64,000 bases of DNA from CADEDH01 sp965262175 (GCA_965262175.1 CBDHES010000002.1:1674001-1738000), one strand, 5' to 3'. Numbered from the stretch's first letter, positions 1 to 9,076 are shown. Program-made: numbers and translations. The notes: generated by a model from the letters alone, not told the origin.

Positions 1-1958
1 AGCCCGTCCCACTCCTGCCGGGTGGTCGAGCCGTCGGGGCCGGTGATGGTGGTCAACCGACCGGCCGGGTCGTAGCCGAGGGCGACGGTCGCCCCCATCG
101 CGTCGCTCACGGTGACCACGTCGCCATGGGGGCCGTAGGTCGCGGCCCACGACCCGGGGCCGACGGTCCGCATCGACCGGACCCGCCCCCCGGGGGTGTG
201 CTCGAAGACCTGGGCGACCCCGTCGACCCCGGTCGATACGACCACCCGACCGGCCTCGTCCAACTCGAACGCCGCCGCCTTCCCGGTCGGGTCGGTCACT
301 GCGGTCAGATGGCCGGCCGGGTCGTAGTCGAACGAGGTCCGGTCGCCGGCCCCGTTGACGAACCCGGTCAGCAGCCCGTCGCGGTTCCACTCGAAGGTGG
401 TGACCACCCCGTCGCCATCGGTAACCGTCACCGGCAACCACCGGTCGTCGTAGCTGACCGTGATCGTGACGCCCTCGGGGGCCTCGATCACCTCCGGAGC
501 CCGGATCTCGCCCCCGTAGTGCGACCGGTGCTCGGCCCCCGACCGGTCCCGCCGCCACACCTCCCGGCCCAGCTCGTCGTAGCGGCGCTCCTCGGCCAAG
601 CCATCGGGGTCGGTCCGCCGGACGATGTTGCCGTCGTCGTCGTGGTCATAGGTGGTGACCCCACCACCCCGGTTCACCACCCGAACCAGGCGACCCTCGC
701 CGTCATAGGTGGCCCGAAGGGCCGTCCCGTCGCTCCCGTAGAGCGCGGTCAGGTTCCCCCACCGATCGTGGTAGAGGAGGTTCGACGGGCCGTCCTCGTC
801 GTCGTCGAGGACCCGGGTTCCCCCCGTCGCCAGGTACTCGAACACCGTCCGCCGACCGTGGGGCGCCACCTGGGCCACCACCCGACCGGCCGCGTCATAG
901 GTGTTGGCGAACGCCGTGACCCCATCCGCATCGCGGGACGCGACCAGGAACCCCTGGTCGTCGAGCTCATAGACCAGGTCACCGACCGTCCGTTCGGCCG
1001 CCACGCAGTTCCCGGCCGGGTCGTAGCGGTACCGGGCCGACCGACCGTCGCTCGCCTCGACGCCGGCCACCAGCCCGTCGACCATCTCGTAGCGAACCCA
1101 CCGCCCGGAGTGGACCTCGGCCACCGTGACCTCGCCCGGCGCCCGCGACACCGTCCACCCAGCCCCCGCCTCCCGGCCCCCCACCATCAGCCCGTCGGCG
1201 TCGAAGGACCAGCGGCGCCGACCGCCGTCGCGGCTCAGCTCCCACCCGCCGTCGGTCTCGGTCAACACCAGGTTCCGTCGCCGGTTCCGACCCCACGCCC
1301 GGACGCTCCCACCATCGGCGGCGGTGGCGACGAACGGCACCACCGCCCCGTCCCCCAGCCGAGCCCGGACCACGCCCCGCTCGGCATCGGACACGTCGAG
1401 CCCCACATCGATCGGGCCGGTCCACCCCCGACCGAACGATCCCGGCTCCCCGACGGCCAGCGAGTTGTAGACCCGGATCACGTCGAGCACCGACCCCAAC
1501 CCGGCGAAGCGGACGTCCCGATCGGCGTGCACGAAGTTCCCGGTGGCGGCGTTCACCGGGTCGTTGACGAACCCCGACGTGACCGGCGACCCGACGATCT
1601 CCAACGGCTCGAACCCGATCGCGTCTACATCCGGCGCCGACGATCCCGAGGCCAACACCACCGCGACCTCGTCGGCCTCCATCGTGGCGATCCCATCGAC
1701 CGCCGGCGCGTCGTCCAGCGCATCGGCGATCGAACGAACCCACAACTCGTTCGCCCGGAACTGGTCCATCGTCGCGTCGAGATCCGGCCCCGGGTTTCCC
1801 TCGACGCCCCGGAACTCGCTGGCCGCCTCGACCTCGTCCCACAGCTGCCCGACCCGATGGATCCGCCCCGTCAGCCCCGCATCGACCCGACCATCGATCC
1901 CGGCCTCGGCGAACCCCCGCAAGGTCTCCAACCGGGCACTGCACACCTCGCCACTCAT
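1..1958 (-). CDS. RHS/YD-repeat protein with DUF6531, C-terminus outside window
   Basis: The reading frame enters from the left edge, so only the N-terminal ~652 residues are visible. The first ~110 residues are helical and acidic with no signal peptide. Residues 133-142 read DPVNAATGNF, the hallmark opening of DUF6531, followed by a FGRGW motif typical of RHS-family polymorphic toxins. From about residue 250 there are tandem YD repeats (YDPAG, YDEAG, YDDRW variants). Start ATG 1958 follows GGAGAG. RHS proteins form a beta-cocoon that encloses a variable C-terminal toxin; that C-terminus and any immunity gene lie outside this window, so the toxic activity cannot be stated. The export route is also unclear. 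Confidence 0.85.
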   Translation of the reverse strand, partial: MSGEVCSARLETLRGFAEAGIDGRVDAGLTGRIHRVGQLWDEVEAASEFRGVEGNPGPDLDATMDQFRANELWVRSIADALDDAPAVDGIATMEADEVAVVLASGSSAPDVDAIGFEPLEIVGSPVTSGFVNDPVNAATGNFVHADRDVRFAGLGSVLDVIRVYNSLAVGEPGSFGRGWTGPIDVGLDVSDAERGVVRARLGDGAVVPFVATAADGGSVRAWGRNRRRNLVLTETDGGWELSRDGGRRRWSFDADGLMVGGREAGAGWTVSRAPGEVTVAEVHSGRWVRYEMVDGLVAGVEASDGRSARYRYDPAGNCVAAERTVGDLVYELDDQGFLVASRDADGVTAFANTYDAAGRVVAQVAPHGRRTVFEYLATGGTRVLDDDEDGPSNLLYHDRWGNLTALYGSDGTALRATYDGEGRLVRVVNRGGGVTTYDHDDDGNIVRRTDPDGLAEERRYDELGREVWRRDRSGAEHRSHYGGEIRAPEVIEAPEGVTITVSYDDRWLPVTVTDGDGVVTTFEWNRDGLLTGFVNGAGDRTSFDYDPAGHLTAVTDPTGKAAAFELDEAGRVVVSTGVDGVAQVFEHTPGGRVRSMRTVGPGSWAATYGPHGDVVTVSDAMGATVALGYDPAGRLTTITGPDGSTTRQEWDG

Positions 1959-2162
1959 CCGACGCTCTCCGTTCACCGCCTCGACGCACCGGTGAGTCGC
2001 CTCAGATCACGAAGATGTTCCCGACCACCGCCGTTGAGACCGCCACGCCCTCGTCGCCGGATCGAAATCGGAATCGACTGCAACCCTGCGTAGCCTTACA
2101 GCGTTTAGTGATCGGTCCGTGGCTTCGGTGCGGGCGAGCCATGAGGACACGAGGAGTTGACG

Positions 2163-3452
2163 ATGTCGACCACCCCCCAACCCGTAGCCGACGAGCCGCT
2201 GCGCCTGGCATACCTGTCGTACCGATCGAAGCCGACCGTCGGCGGTCAGGGCATCTACACCCGCCACCTGACCAAGGCCCTGGTCGATCTCGGCCACCAC
2301 GTCGAGGTGTTCAGCGGACAGCCCTACCCGGTGCTGGACGACCGGATCGACCTCCATCAGCTCCCCAGCCTCGACATCTTCAACGACCACTATCCGGGCC
2401 GGTTCCCGGCCTACTGGGAGCTGAAGTCGATCCCCGACCTGGTCGAGATCATGCAGTACTCGCTCGGGACGTTCTCCGAGCCGTTGGCCTTCAGCCTCCG
2501 AGCCCACGCCGCCCTCAAGGACCGCCGGGACGACTTCGACATCGTCCACGACAACCAGTGCCTCGGCTACGGCATCCTGGCCATCGACCGGCTCCTCCCG
2601 ACGCTGGTCACCCTCCATCACCCGATCACCGTCGACCGTCGGCTGGAGATGGCGGCCGCCCCCACCATCTGGAAGAAGCTCAGCACCCACCGGTGGTACG
2701 ACTTCGTGAAGATGCAGGGCCGGGTCGCCCGCCACATGCCCCGGATCGTGGTCGTGTCGGAGAACTCGATCGACGACATCCACACCGACATGGGGGTCGA
2801 CCGGGAGCGGATGCGGCTCGTCCACGTCGGTGTCGACCCCGACCTGTTCCGACCCCTGCCGGGTGTCGAGCGGATCCCGGGACGGCTGATCACCACCGCC
2901 AGCGCGGATGTCGAGCTCAAGGGCCTGCGGTTCCTCCTCGAGGCGATGGCCAAGCTGCGGACCGAGCGGGACGTGTCGTTGACCGTCATCGGCCGGGCCA
3001 AGAAGGGTGGCCGGTCGGCGGAGCTGATCGAGCGCCTCGACCTGGCCGACTCGATCGAGTTCGTGTCGGGCGTTCCCGACGAGCGGATCGTCGAGCTGTA
3101 CGCCCAGTCCGAACTGGCGGTCGTCCCGTCGTTGTATGAGGGCTTCTCGCTTCCCGCCGTCGAGGCCATGGCCACCGGGACCGCCCTGGTGGCGACCTCG
3201 GGCGGCGCCCTGCCCGAGGTGACCGGCGTCGACGGGGAGACCGTCCTGCGGTGCGAGCCGGGCGACGCCGACGCCCTGGCGGTGGCCCTCCGGCGGGGCC
3301 TCGACGACCCCGACCTTCGGGCTCGGGTCGGTGGCGCCGGTCGGGAGCGGGTGAGCCGGCTCTACACGTGGCGCCAGGCCGCGGTGAACACCGCGGCCCA
3401 GTACCGGGAGGTCATCGCCCTCCGGGCCGAGCGCTCGTCGCAGGCGAGCTGA
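2163..3452 (+). CDS. GT-B glycosyltransferase, family 4
   Basis: A 429-residue GT4-type enzyme that would transfer a sugar from a nucleotide-sugar donor. A glycine-rich acceptor-side loop (GGQGIYTRHL, residues 27-36) and the donor-site E-x7-E motif EGFSLPAVEAMA (about residue 320) are both present. ATG 2163 is preferred over the in-frame TTG two codons upstream because GAGGAG at 2151-2156 has ideal spacing. The stop overlaps the next gene's start by one base (TGATG), so the three genes to 5265 are translationally coupled. The sugar and acceptor cannot be read from sequence; the company of a methyltransferase suggests a glycolipid or envelope glycan (inference). Confidence 0.88.
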   Translation: MSTTPQPVADEPLRLAYLSYRSKPTVGGQGIYTRHLTKALVDLGHHVEVFSGQPYPVLDDRIDLHQLPSLDIFNDHYPGRFPAYWELKSIPDLVEIMQYSLGTFSEPLAFSLRAHAALKDRRDDFDIVHDNQCLGYGILAIDRLLPTLVTLHHPITVDRRLEMAAAPTIWKKLSTHRWYDFVKMQGRVARHMPRIVVVSENSIDDIHTDMGVDRERMRLVHVGVDPDLFRPLPGVERIPGRLITTASADVELKGLRFLLEAMAKLRTERDVSLTVIGRAKKGGRSAELIERLDLADSIEFVSGVPDERIVELYAQSELAVVPSLYEGFSLPAVEAMATGTALVATSGGALPEVTGVDGETVLRCEPGDADALAVALRRGLDDPDLRARVGGAGRERVSRLYTWRQAAVNTAAQYREVIALRAERSSQAS

Positions 3453-4222
3453 TGCTGACCGTCGACTACGACCGTCTGGGGTTGGAGGCCGGGATGCGGG
3501 TCCTCGATCTCGGGGCCGGCTTCGGCCGTCACGCGTTCGAGACCGCCCGCCGGGGGGCCGACGTGGTGGCGGTCGACCTCGCCACCGAGGAGCTGCGGGC
3601 CACCCGGGACACCTTCGCCGCCATGTACCTCAGCGGGGAGCTGCGCCTCGACGGGGCGCAGCGCCTCGACGGGGAGCCGTCGACGGTTGCCACGGCGGTG
3701 GCCCAGGCCGACGGGCGGTCGCTGCCCTTCGCCGACGGATCGTTCGACCGGATCATCGCCTCCGAGGTCCTCGAGCACGTCCTCGACGATCAGGGGGTGA
3801 TGGCCGAGCTGTTCCGGGTGCTGCGACCCGGGGGGAGGCTGGCGGCCACCGTGCCATCGGCGATCCCCGAGCAGATCTGCTGGTGGCTCAACGACGGCTA
3901 CCACGCCCCCAAGAGCGAGGGCGGCCACGTCCGGATCTACGGCGAGCCGGAGCTCCACACCAAGCTCACGGGTGCCGGCTTCGCCGTGCTCGGAGGGCAT
4001 CGGGCCCACGCGCTCCACAGCCCCTACTGGTGGCTGAAGTGCGCCGTCGGCCTCGACAACGACGACCACCCGCTCGTCAAGGCCTACCTCAGGTTGCTCA
4101 CGTGGGACATCACCGACGCTCCGCCGGTCACCCGGGTCGCCGACCGACTCCTCAACCCGGTGCTGGGCAAGAGCTACGTCGTCTACGCCGACCGAGCGGC
4201 GGCCCCGGTAGGAGCGCGATGA
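3452..4222 (+). CDS. class I SAM-dependent methyltransferase
   Basis: A 256-residue Rossmann-fold methyltransferase. Motif I is VLDLGAGFGRH near residues 17-27, an acidic post-II residue follows in VVAVDLA, and the EVLEHV / LRPGG motifs of the Methyltransf_11 type come later. Start ATG 3452 shares one base with the glycosyltransferase stop, and the end overlaps the following gene by ATGA. An upstream in-frame start would run deep into the glycosyltransferase and is rejected. The C-terminal ~80 residues are rich in W, H and Y and probably form the substrate cap. It probably methylates a product or intermediate of the neighbouring glycosyltransferase (inference from coupling). Confidence 0.87.
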   Translation: MLTVDYDRLGLEAGMRVLDLGAGFGRHAFETARRGADVVAVDLATEELRATRDTFAAMYLSGELRLDGAQRLDGEPSTVATAVAQADGRSLPFADGSFDRIIASEVLEHVLDDQGVMAELFRVLRPGGRLAATVPSAIPEQICWWLNDGYHAPKSEGGHVRIYGEPELHTKLTGAGFAVLGGHRAHALHSPYWWLKCAVGLDNDDHPLVKAYLRLLTWDITDAPPVTRVADRLLNPVLGKSYVVYADRAAAPVGAR

Positions 4223-5265
4223 CCGGGCCACCGCTGATGACGGTTCCGGCCGTCGAGGGGCTGCTGACCGCCGACGAGGTGACGGCGACGGGCCAGTCGA
4301 TCGCCGAGCTGCAACTGGCCGACGGGATGATCCCGTGGTACCCGGGGGGCCATTGTGATCCGTGGAACCACGTCGAGACGGCGATGGCGTTGGCCACGGT
4401 CGGTCTCCGGACCGAGGCCGAGCGGGCCTACCAGTGGCTGGTCGACATGCAGCGGCCCGACGGGAGCTGGCACAACTACTACCTGGCCGACGGGATCGAG
4501 GATGCCAAGATCGACGTGAACTGTGTGGCGTACCTGGCCACCGGCGTCTGGCACCACTACCTCGCCACGGCCGACAAGGGGTTCGTGGCGACGCTGTTCC
4601 CCGTCGTCGATCGTGCCCTCGACTACGTCCTCGACCTGCAGACCAGGCGGGGGGAGATCATCTGGGCCCGCCACGCCGACGGGGTGCCGTGGAGCTACGC
4701 CCTGCTCACCGGCTCCTCGTCGATCAGTCACAGCCTGGCCTGCGGGCTCCGGCTGGCCGAGGTGCTGGGGGCCGAGCGGCCCTGGTGGGCCGACGCCCGG
4801 GACCGTCTCGTCGACGTGATCGCCGGGGTTCCCGACGCGTTCGAACCGAAGGACCGGTGGGCCATGGACTGGTACTACCCGGTGCTGGCCGGCGCGGTCC
4901 GGGGCGACGACGGGTCGAAGCGCCTGGCCGCCCGGTGGGACGAGTTCATCATGGACGGCCGAGGCGTCCGCTGTGTCTCCGATCGGCCGTGGGTCACCGC
5001 CGCCGAGACCTGCGAGTGCGCCCTGGCCCATCTGGCGGTCGGCGAGCGGGAGGCGGCCACCACGCTGCTGGGATGGACACGAGCCCACCGATGCGACGAC
5101 GGCAGCTACCTGACCGGCGTCGTCTACCCCGACGTGGTGGCGTTCCCCGCCGAGGAGCGGTCGGCCTACACCGCGGCGGCGGTGATCCTGGCCGCCGACG
5201 CGCTGGCCGGGGCCAACCCCACCGCCCCGCTGTTCACCGACCACACGGCGCTCACCGCGTCCTAG
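4219..5265 (+). CDS. alpha/alpha-barrel protein of the prenyltransferase/squalene-cyclase-like fold
   Basis: 348 residues made of repeated helical units with Q..DGSW-type turns (QRPDGSWHN around residue 80, CDDGSYLTG near 295), as in prenyltransferase or terpene-cyclase alpha/alpha toroids and some glycoside hydrolases. No DDxD cyclase signature is visible, so neither terpene chemistry nor prenyl transfer is supported; databases often label such proteins 'prenyltransferase' by fold alone. Start ATG 4219 overlaps the methyltransferase stop (ATGA) and is preceded by AGGAG. Strict coupling to a GT4 enzyme and a methyltransferase points to one shared pathway, perhaps trimming or binding a glycan or glycolipid. 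Confidence 0.75.
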   Translation: MTGPPLMTVPAVEGLLTADEVTATGQSIAELQLADGMIPWYPGGHCDPWNHVETAMALATVGLRTEAERAYQWLVDMQRPDGSWHNYYLADGIEDAKIDVNCVAYLATGVWHHYLATADKGFVATLFPVVDRALDYVLDLQTRRGEIIWARHADGVPWSYALLTGSSSISHSLACGLRLAEVLGAERPWWADARDRLVDVIAGVPDAFEPKDRWAMDWYYPVLAGAVRGDDGSKRLAARWDEFIMDGRGVRCVSDRPWVTAAETCECALAHLAVGEREAATTLLGWTRAHRCDDGSYLTGVVYPDVVAFPAEERSAYTAAAVILAADALAGANPTAPLFTDHTALTAS

Positions 5266-5290
5266 CGGCGCCGCCGGGGCCGAGCGGACA

Positions 5291-6433
5291 TCAGCGGGGA
5301 GTGGCGAAGACCTGGGTCCAGTACAGGGGCCGGTAGTTGCCGCTGGTCGATCCGCCCTCGGCGTAGCCGACCCCCAGCTCGGTGTAGCCGCAGTCGAGGA
5401 TGTTGCGCCGGTGGCCGGGGCTGTTCATCCAGCCGTCCATCACGGTCTGGGCGTCGGGGTACCCGACCGCGATGTTCTCCCCCGCGGTCCGGTAGCCGTA
5501 GCCGGCGGCCGAGATCCGGTCGAAGGGCGACTCGCCCCGCAGGTTGGTGTGGTCGAAGAAGTCGTTGGCCGCCATGTCCTCGCTGTGGGCATCGGCGACG
5601 GCGTTGAGGGTGCCGTTGAGGACCAGGGCACCACAGCCAGCGGCCGCCCGTTCGGCGTTGACCAGGTTGAGGATCTGGCCTTCGACGCCCGACCCGTCGG
5701 CCGGCGGCTGGGTGGGCGGCGGCTCGGTCTCGGGTGGCAGCGTCTCGGGCGGCATCGTCTCGGGCGGCAGCGTCGACGACGGCTCCGTCTCGGGCGGGGG
5801 CTCGGTCGTCGTCGTGGTCGTCGGGGCCTCGGTCGTGGTCGTCGCCGGGGCCTCGGTCGTCGTGGTCGTCGGGGCTTCGGTCGTCGAGGAGGACGTCGTC
5901 GCCTCGGTCGTCGACGTGGTGGAGCTCGACGTCTCCTGTTGCGCACCGGCAGCGCTGGCTCCGGCGTCGCCGTCGCCCTCGGCGGGGTCGAGGGCGATGT
6001 CCGACCCGTCGCCCGCCTGCACCGTCAACGCCCCGTTGCCGGCCGCTTCGATCGCTGCCGACTGACCGCCATCGCCGCCCGACCCGTCGTCGAGGACGAC
6101 GAGCAGCAGCAGGCTGGTGATGGCGACCGCCGCGACCAGGGCCGCGAGGGCGCCGACGGCGGCGGCCCGCCGGGGATCGGAGAGCATCGTGCCGATCTCG
6201 CTGGTCCACGACACGGGCTGGCCGGGGGACCACTGGTCCCGGCCGCTGCCGTCGACCCCGGCCTGGGCGGCGTCCCACGGGGAGGGTGGTGGCTCCCACG
6301 CCGGCGGCGGGCCGTCAGGCCGTTGCGCCACCGGCGGGGGTGGGGGGTGGTGGGCGGCGGGGCCGGCGTCGACCGGCAACAGCTCGGTCTCCTGGCTCAG
6401 CCGGACCGATCCGGGGCGATGGTGATGATGCAT
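5291..6433 (-). CDS. membrane-anchored CAP (SCP/PR1) domain protein
   Basis: A 380-residue surface protein with a Pro/His-rich cytosolic N-terminus, one membrane helix at residues 90-114, a Thr/Ser/Glu/Pro linker of 'TTTTTEAP' repeats (about 165-250) and a C-terminal CAP domain (255-380). CAP landmarks are present: LVNAERAAAGC, HSEDMAANDFFDH, GENIA and W..SPGHRRNIL. The family is related to YkwD of Bacillus; its activity in bacteria is mostly unknown. ATG 6433 has GAGGA 5 bases upstream. The Thr-rich linker suggests the domain crosses the cell wall. Confidence 0.9.
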   Translation of the reverse strand: MHHHHRPGSVRLSQETELLPVDAGPAAHHPPPPPVAQRPDGPPPAWEPPPSPWDAAQAGVDGSGRDQWSPGQPVSWTSEIGTMLSDPRRAAAVGALAALVAAVAITSLLLLVVLDDGSGGDGGQSAAIEAAGNGALTVQAGDGSDIALDPAEGDGDAGASAAGAQQETSSSTTSTTEATTSSSTTEAPTTTTTEAPATTTTEAPTTTTTTEPPPETEPSSTLPPETMPPETLPPETEPPPTQPPADGSGVEGQILNLVNAERAAAGCGALVLNGTLNAVADAHSEDMAANDFFDHTNLRGESPFDRISAAGYGYRTAGENIAVGYPDAQTVMDGWMNSPGHRRNILDCGYTELGVGYAEGGSTSGNYRPLYWTQVFATPR

Positions 6434-6515
6434 CAGGTCCTCGCGGCGTTGAACACAGCGAACGACATGCCCCGAGAAGCTCGCCTACTCCACTAGTCCT
6501 TCTAGCAGCGATTTC

Positions 6516-6531
6516 CCGATTCAACAATCGG
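6516..6531 (-). terminator. short stem-loop after the GNAT-GtrA-methyltransferase run
   Basis: CCGATT and AATCGG form a perfect 6-bp stem around a 4-base loop, 31 bases beyond the stop of the methyltransferase on the minus strand. No clear T-tract follows, so termination is only plausible. It also lies in the leader region of the CAP-domain gene. Confidence 0.35.
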
Positions 6532-6561
6532 AGGTTTGCGACAACCTCGACCAGCCGGTGG

Positions 6562-7227
6562 TCAGATCCGGCGGAGAACCCGCAACGAGCCGGTGTCCGA
6601 GACCTCGACGAAGCGGCCCGAGTCGAGCGCCGGGCGGTAGATCTCGTCGTGGGGCGCTCGACCCCCGAGCGCCGGGTCGGTGAAGACGTCGTGGATCACC
6701 AGGAGCCCGCCGGGAGCGACGAGCGGGGTCCACGCCTCGTAGTCGGCTCGGGCCACCTCGGCCCCGTGGCCGCCGTCGATGAACAGCAACGACAGCGGGG
6801 TGGCCCAGTGCCGAGCCACGGTCGGGCTGTCACCGACGACGGCGACCGCCACCCCCTCCAGCCCGGCATCGCGGACCGTCCGCCTGAAGTGGGGCAGCGT
6901 GTCGATCATCCCGACGGCGGGGTCGACGAGGTCGGGCTCGTGCCATTCCCATCCCGCCTGGTTCTCCTCCGACCCTCGATGGTGATCGAGGCAGAACAGG
7001 ACCGTTCCCCGTCGGGCGGCCACCGGCCCGACGTAACACGCCGACTTCCCGCAGTAGGACCCGACCTCCAACATCGGACCCAACCCGACGTCGACCTCAT
7101 CGGCCGCTGCGGCCAGCGCCAGGCCCTCGTCGTCGGGCATGAACCCCCGGGCGGCCCGGGCGATGGCCCGCTCGCCGTCGGACAGCGGACCCGACCCGGA
7201 CCCAACGCCGCCATCGGGCCGGGTCAC
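6562..7227 (-). CDS. class I SAM-dependent methyltransferase (Methyltransf_24 type)
   Basis: A 221-residue methyltransferase with motif I MLEVGSYCGKSACYVG, an acidic ribose-binding region (CLDHH) and LLFIDGGH in the position seen in the Methyltransf_24/CmcI-like group. The GTG at 7227 is chosen because it overlaps the upstream GtrA stop (GTGA); a longer upstream frame merely shadows the GtrA gene. Last gene of a three-gene run with a GNAT enzyme and a GtrA membrane protein. The substrate is unknown; the GtrA neighbour suggests surface-polysaccharide or lipid modification. Confidence 0.8.
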   Translation of the reverse strand: MTRPDGGVGSGSGPLSDGERAIARAARGFMPDDEGLALAAAADEVDVGLGPMLEVGSYCGKSACYVGPVAARRGTVLFCLDHHRGSEENQAGWEWHEPDLVDPAVGMIDTLPHFRRTVRDAGLEGVAVAVVGDSPTVARHWATPLSLLFIDGGHGAEVARADYEAWTPLVAPGGLLVIHDVFTDPALGGRAPHDEIYRPALDSGRFVEVSDTGSLRVLRRI

Positions 7228-7709
7228 GGATTGACCGGCGCCTCGTCGAGGGCGTCGGGCGGGATCGGCGACTCCTGGGCGGCCCGACGAGCGGCGAAGA
7301 GCCGGTCGAGGATGACGAACTTGCCGACCCACACGATGAAGTAGCCGAACATCGAGGCCATGGCGACGGCCAGCCCGGCTCCGAAGAGGCGGTCGGCGCC
7401 TTCGGCCAAGCCCGAGGAGATGACGAGGCCGGCCAGTGACAGGATCCAGAACGGCAGGATCTCGGCCCGGACGCTATGGCTGCCCCGGACGTTCCACACC
7501 CAGTACCGGGTGATGAAGTAGGCGGGAATGGCGGCGATGACGGCAGCGAACAGGTTGGAGACGCCGCCGCCCCACCCCCACCCCGAGTTGGCGAGGTTCA
7601 ACAGGATCTGGTGGTTGACGACGTTGAGGATCGACACCGCCAGGTAGCGGAACGCCAGACCGTCGCCGAGACCGGCGACGTCGATCAGCCGTCGAGCACC
7701 CAACGCCAC
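7224..7709 (-). CDS. GtrA-family membrane protein
   Basis: A 161-residue protein with four predicted membrane helices. It carries GtrA-family signatures: FRYLAVSILNVVNHQI in helix 1, the FITRYWVW turn, and a C-terminal helix ending FVILDRLF. GtrA-like proteins are thought to flip or present polyprenyl-linked sugars. Start GTG 7709 lies 4 bases after the acetyltransferase stop; the longer frame upstream is only a shadow of the GNAT gene and lacks hydrophobic character. The C-terminal ~20 residues are a charged, proline-containing cytosolic tail. Confidence 0.85.
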   Translation of the reverse strand: MALGARRLIDVAGLGDGLAFRYLAVSILNVVNHQILLNLANSGWGWGGGVSNLFAAVIAAIPAYFITRYWVWNVRGSHSVRAEILPFWILSLAGLVISSGLAEGADRLFGAGLAVAMASMFGYFIVWVGKFVILDRLFAARRAAQESPIPPDALDEAPVNP

Positions 7710-7713
7710 CTGC

Positions 7714-8139
7714 TCAGAGCTTGTAGCGGTAGACGTTGGTCTCCCGCAGCTCGAATCCGATCCGCTGGTACAACCGGTTGGCCGCTTCCCGACTGGGCCG
7801 GGAGGTGAGATCGACCGTCGTCGCCCCCTGGGCAGCGGCGATCTCCAGGGCCTTCTCGTTGAGGGCTCGGCCGACGCCCTTGCCCCGCCCGGCCTCGTCG
7901 ACCACGACGTCTTCGATCCAGGCCCGGATGGCGGTGGGGATGGGGAAGACGACGAGCGTGAGGCCACCGATGATCTGCCCCTCGTCGACGGCGACGAGGA
8001 GCGTCGACGCCTCCGAATCGACGATCGTGGTGAGGAACTCCCGGCCGGGGGGAGGGTTCGACGACGACAGCTGGGGGATCAACCGCTCGAAGGCGGCGAC
8101 CAGGTCGTCGGTTACTTCGGTCACCTCGTCAATCTGCAC
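7714..8139 (-). CDS. GNAT family N-acetyltransferase
   Basis: A 141-residue single-domain GNAT. Motif A is VVVDEAGRGKGVGRAL, matching the acetyl-CoA pyrophosphate loop R/Q-x-x-G-x-G/A, followed by LTSRPSREAANRLYQRIGFE, the usual C-terminal signature. Start GTG 8139 follows TGGAG; longer in-frame starts reach into the promoter region of the divergent PAC2 gene. The substrate cannot be predicted. It heads the run with GtrA and a methyltransferase, 4 bases apart or less. Confidence 0.85.
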   Translation of the reverse strand: MQIDEVTEVTDDLVAAFERLIPQLSSSNPPPGREFLTTIVDSEASTLLVAVDEGQIIGGLTLVVFPIPTAIRAWIEDVVVDEAGRGKGVGRALNEKALEIAAAQGATTVDLTSRPSREAANRLYQRIGFELRETNVYRYKL

Positions 8140-8197
8140 CGCTCCAGTATGGCCGGGGCGCACGCCCGGCCGGCGCCGTCCGACAGGATGGACCCGG

Positions 8198-9058
8198 GTG
8201 ACGACGACTAACGTGGTGTTCGTGGAGTACATCGACTGGATAGCCGAACGACCCCAGCTCCGAGACCCGATAATGATCGCGGCGTTCGAAGGCTGGGGTG
8301 ATGCGGGCGATGCCGCGTCGACCGCCGCCAGCCATGTCCGCGATCGCCTCGGCGGCGAGATCTTCGCCGAGATCGACGCCGAGCCGTTCTACGACTTCAC
8401 CGCCACCCGACCCTTCGTGCGCCTCGAGGGCAGCGAGCGCCACATCGACTGGCCGTCGAACGCCTTCGCTGCGGTCAGCGTGCCCGATTCCCGCCACGAT
8501 CTCCTGATCCTGGTCGGCACCGAGCCCCATCTGCTGTGGAAGACGTTCGCCAAGCAGATCATCGCCATGATCGAGGAGTTCGACGTCAAGCTCGTCGTCT
8601 CGCTCGGAGCGCTGATCGCCGACGTCGTCCACTCCCGCCCGGCCACGGTCTACAGCTCCGGCTACGACCCGGAGCTGAACGAGCGGCTCGACCTCGAACC
8701 GTCGACCTACGAGGGCCCGACCGGGATCGTCGGGGTGCTCCACGACGCGCTCCGGGCCCACGGCACGGCGTCGGTGTCGCTGTGGGGGACGATCCCCGGC
8801 TACGTGCCGAACGCCACCTCCCCCAAGGCCGCCCTGGCCCTCGTCGAGCGGGTCGGTCAGCTGCTCGACCTGTCGATCCCCACCACCGCGCTGGAGATCG
8901 GGGCCGCCGCCTACGAGCGGCAGATCTCCGAGCTGGTCGAGGACAACGACGAGACCCGGGCCTATGTGACCCATCTCGAGGAGACCTACGACAGCATGCG
9001 GCCCGAGTCGGGGGCGGCCCTCATCGAAGAGCTCGAAGAGTACCTGCGGGACCGCTGA
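8198..9058 (+). CDS. PAC2-family protein
   Basis: About 286 residues of the PAC2 family, related to the proteasome assembly chaperone 2 and to archaeal/actinobacterial homologues. Seen are the family opening PIMIAAFEGWGDAGDAAS, the central LGALIADVVHSRP loop and the SLWGTIPGY motif. The role in Actinobacteria is not established. The start is uncertain: GTG 8198 has AGGA upstream, while GTGs at 8213, 8216 and 8222 are also in frame. Ends convergently with the NUDIX gene. Confidence 0.88.
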   Translation: MTTTNVVFVEYIDWIAERPQLRDPIMIAAFEGWGDAGDAASTAASHVRDRLGGEIFAEIDAEPFYDFTATRPFVRLEGSERHIDWPSNAFAAVSVPDSRHDLLILVGTEPHLLWKTFAKQIIAMIEEFDVKLVVSLGALIADVVHSRPATVYSSGYDPELNERLDLEPSTYEGPTGIVGVLHDALRAHGTASVSLWGTIPGYVPNATSPKAALALVERVGQLLDLSIPTTALEIGAAAYERQISELVEDNDETRAYVTHLEETYDSMRPESGAALIEELEEYLRDR

Positions 9059-9076
9059 GGCCGAACGGGCTCAGCG
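9053..9076. terminator. stem-loop spanning two convergent stops
   Basis: CGCTGAG and CTCAGCG form a perfect 7-bp stem around a 10-base loop. Both stop codons lie inside it. It could terminate the PAC2 gene and the NUDIX run from both sides; there is no T-tract. Confidence 0.35.

Noticed and set aside
126..2093. A 655-codon plus-strand frame
   Set aside because: Antisense to the RHS gene, which has YD repeats and a DUF6531 domain; the plus frame has no protein-like features.
4219..5265. Active prenyltransferase or terpene cyclase
   Set aside because: Only the toroid fold repeats are visible; no DDxD or cyclase motif was found.
6400..6433. MHHHH start of the CAP protein as a cloning tag
   Set aside because: It has a native ribosome site and continues into a natural Pro/His-rich segment; nothing else suggests a construct.
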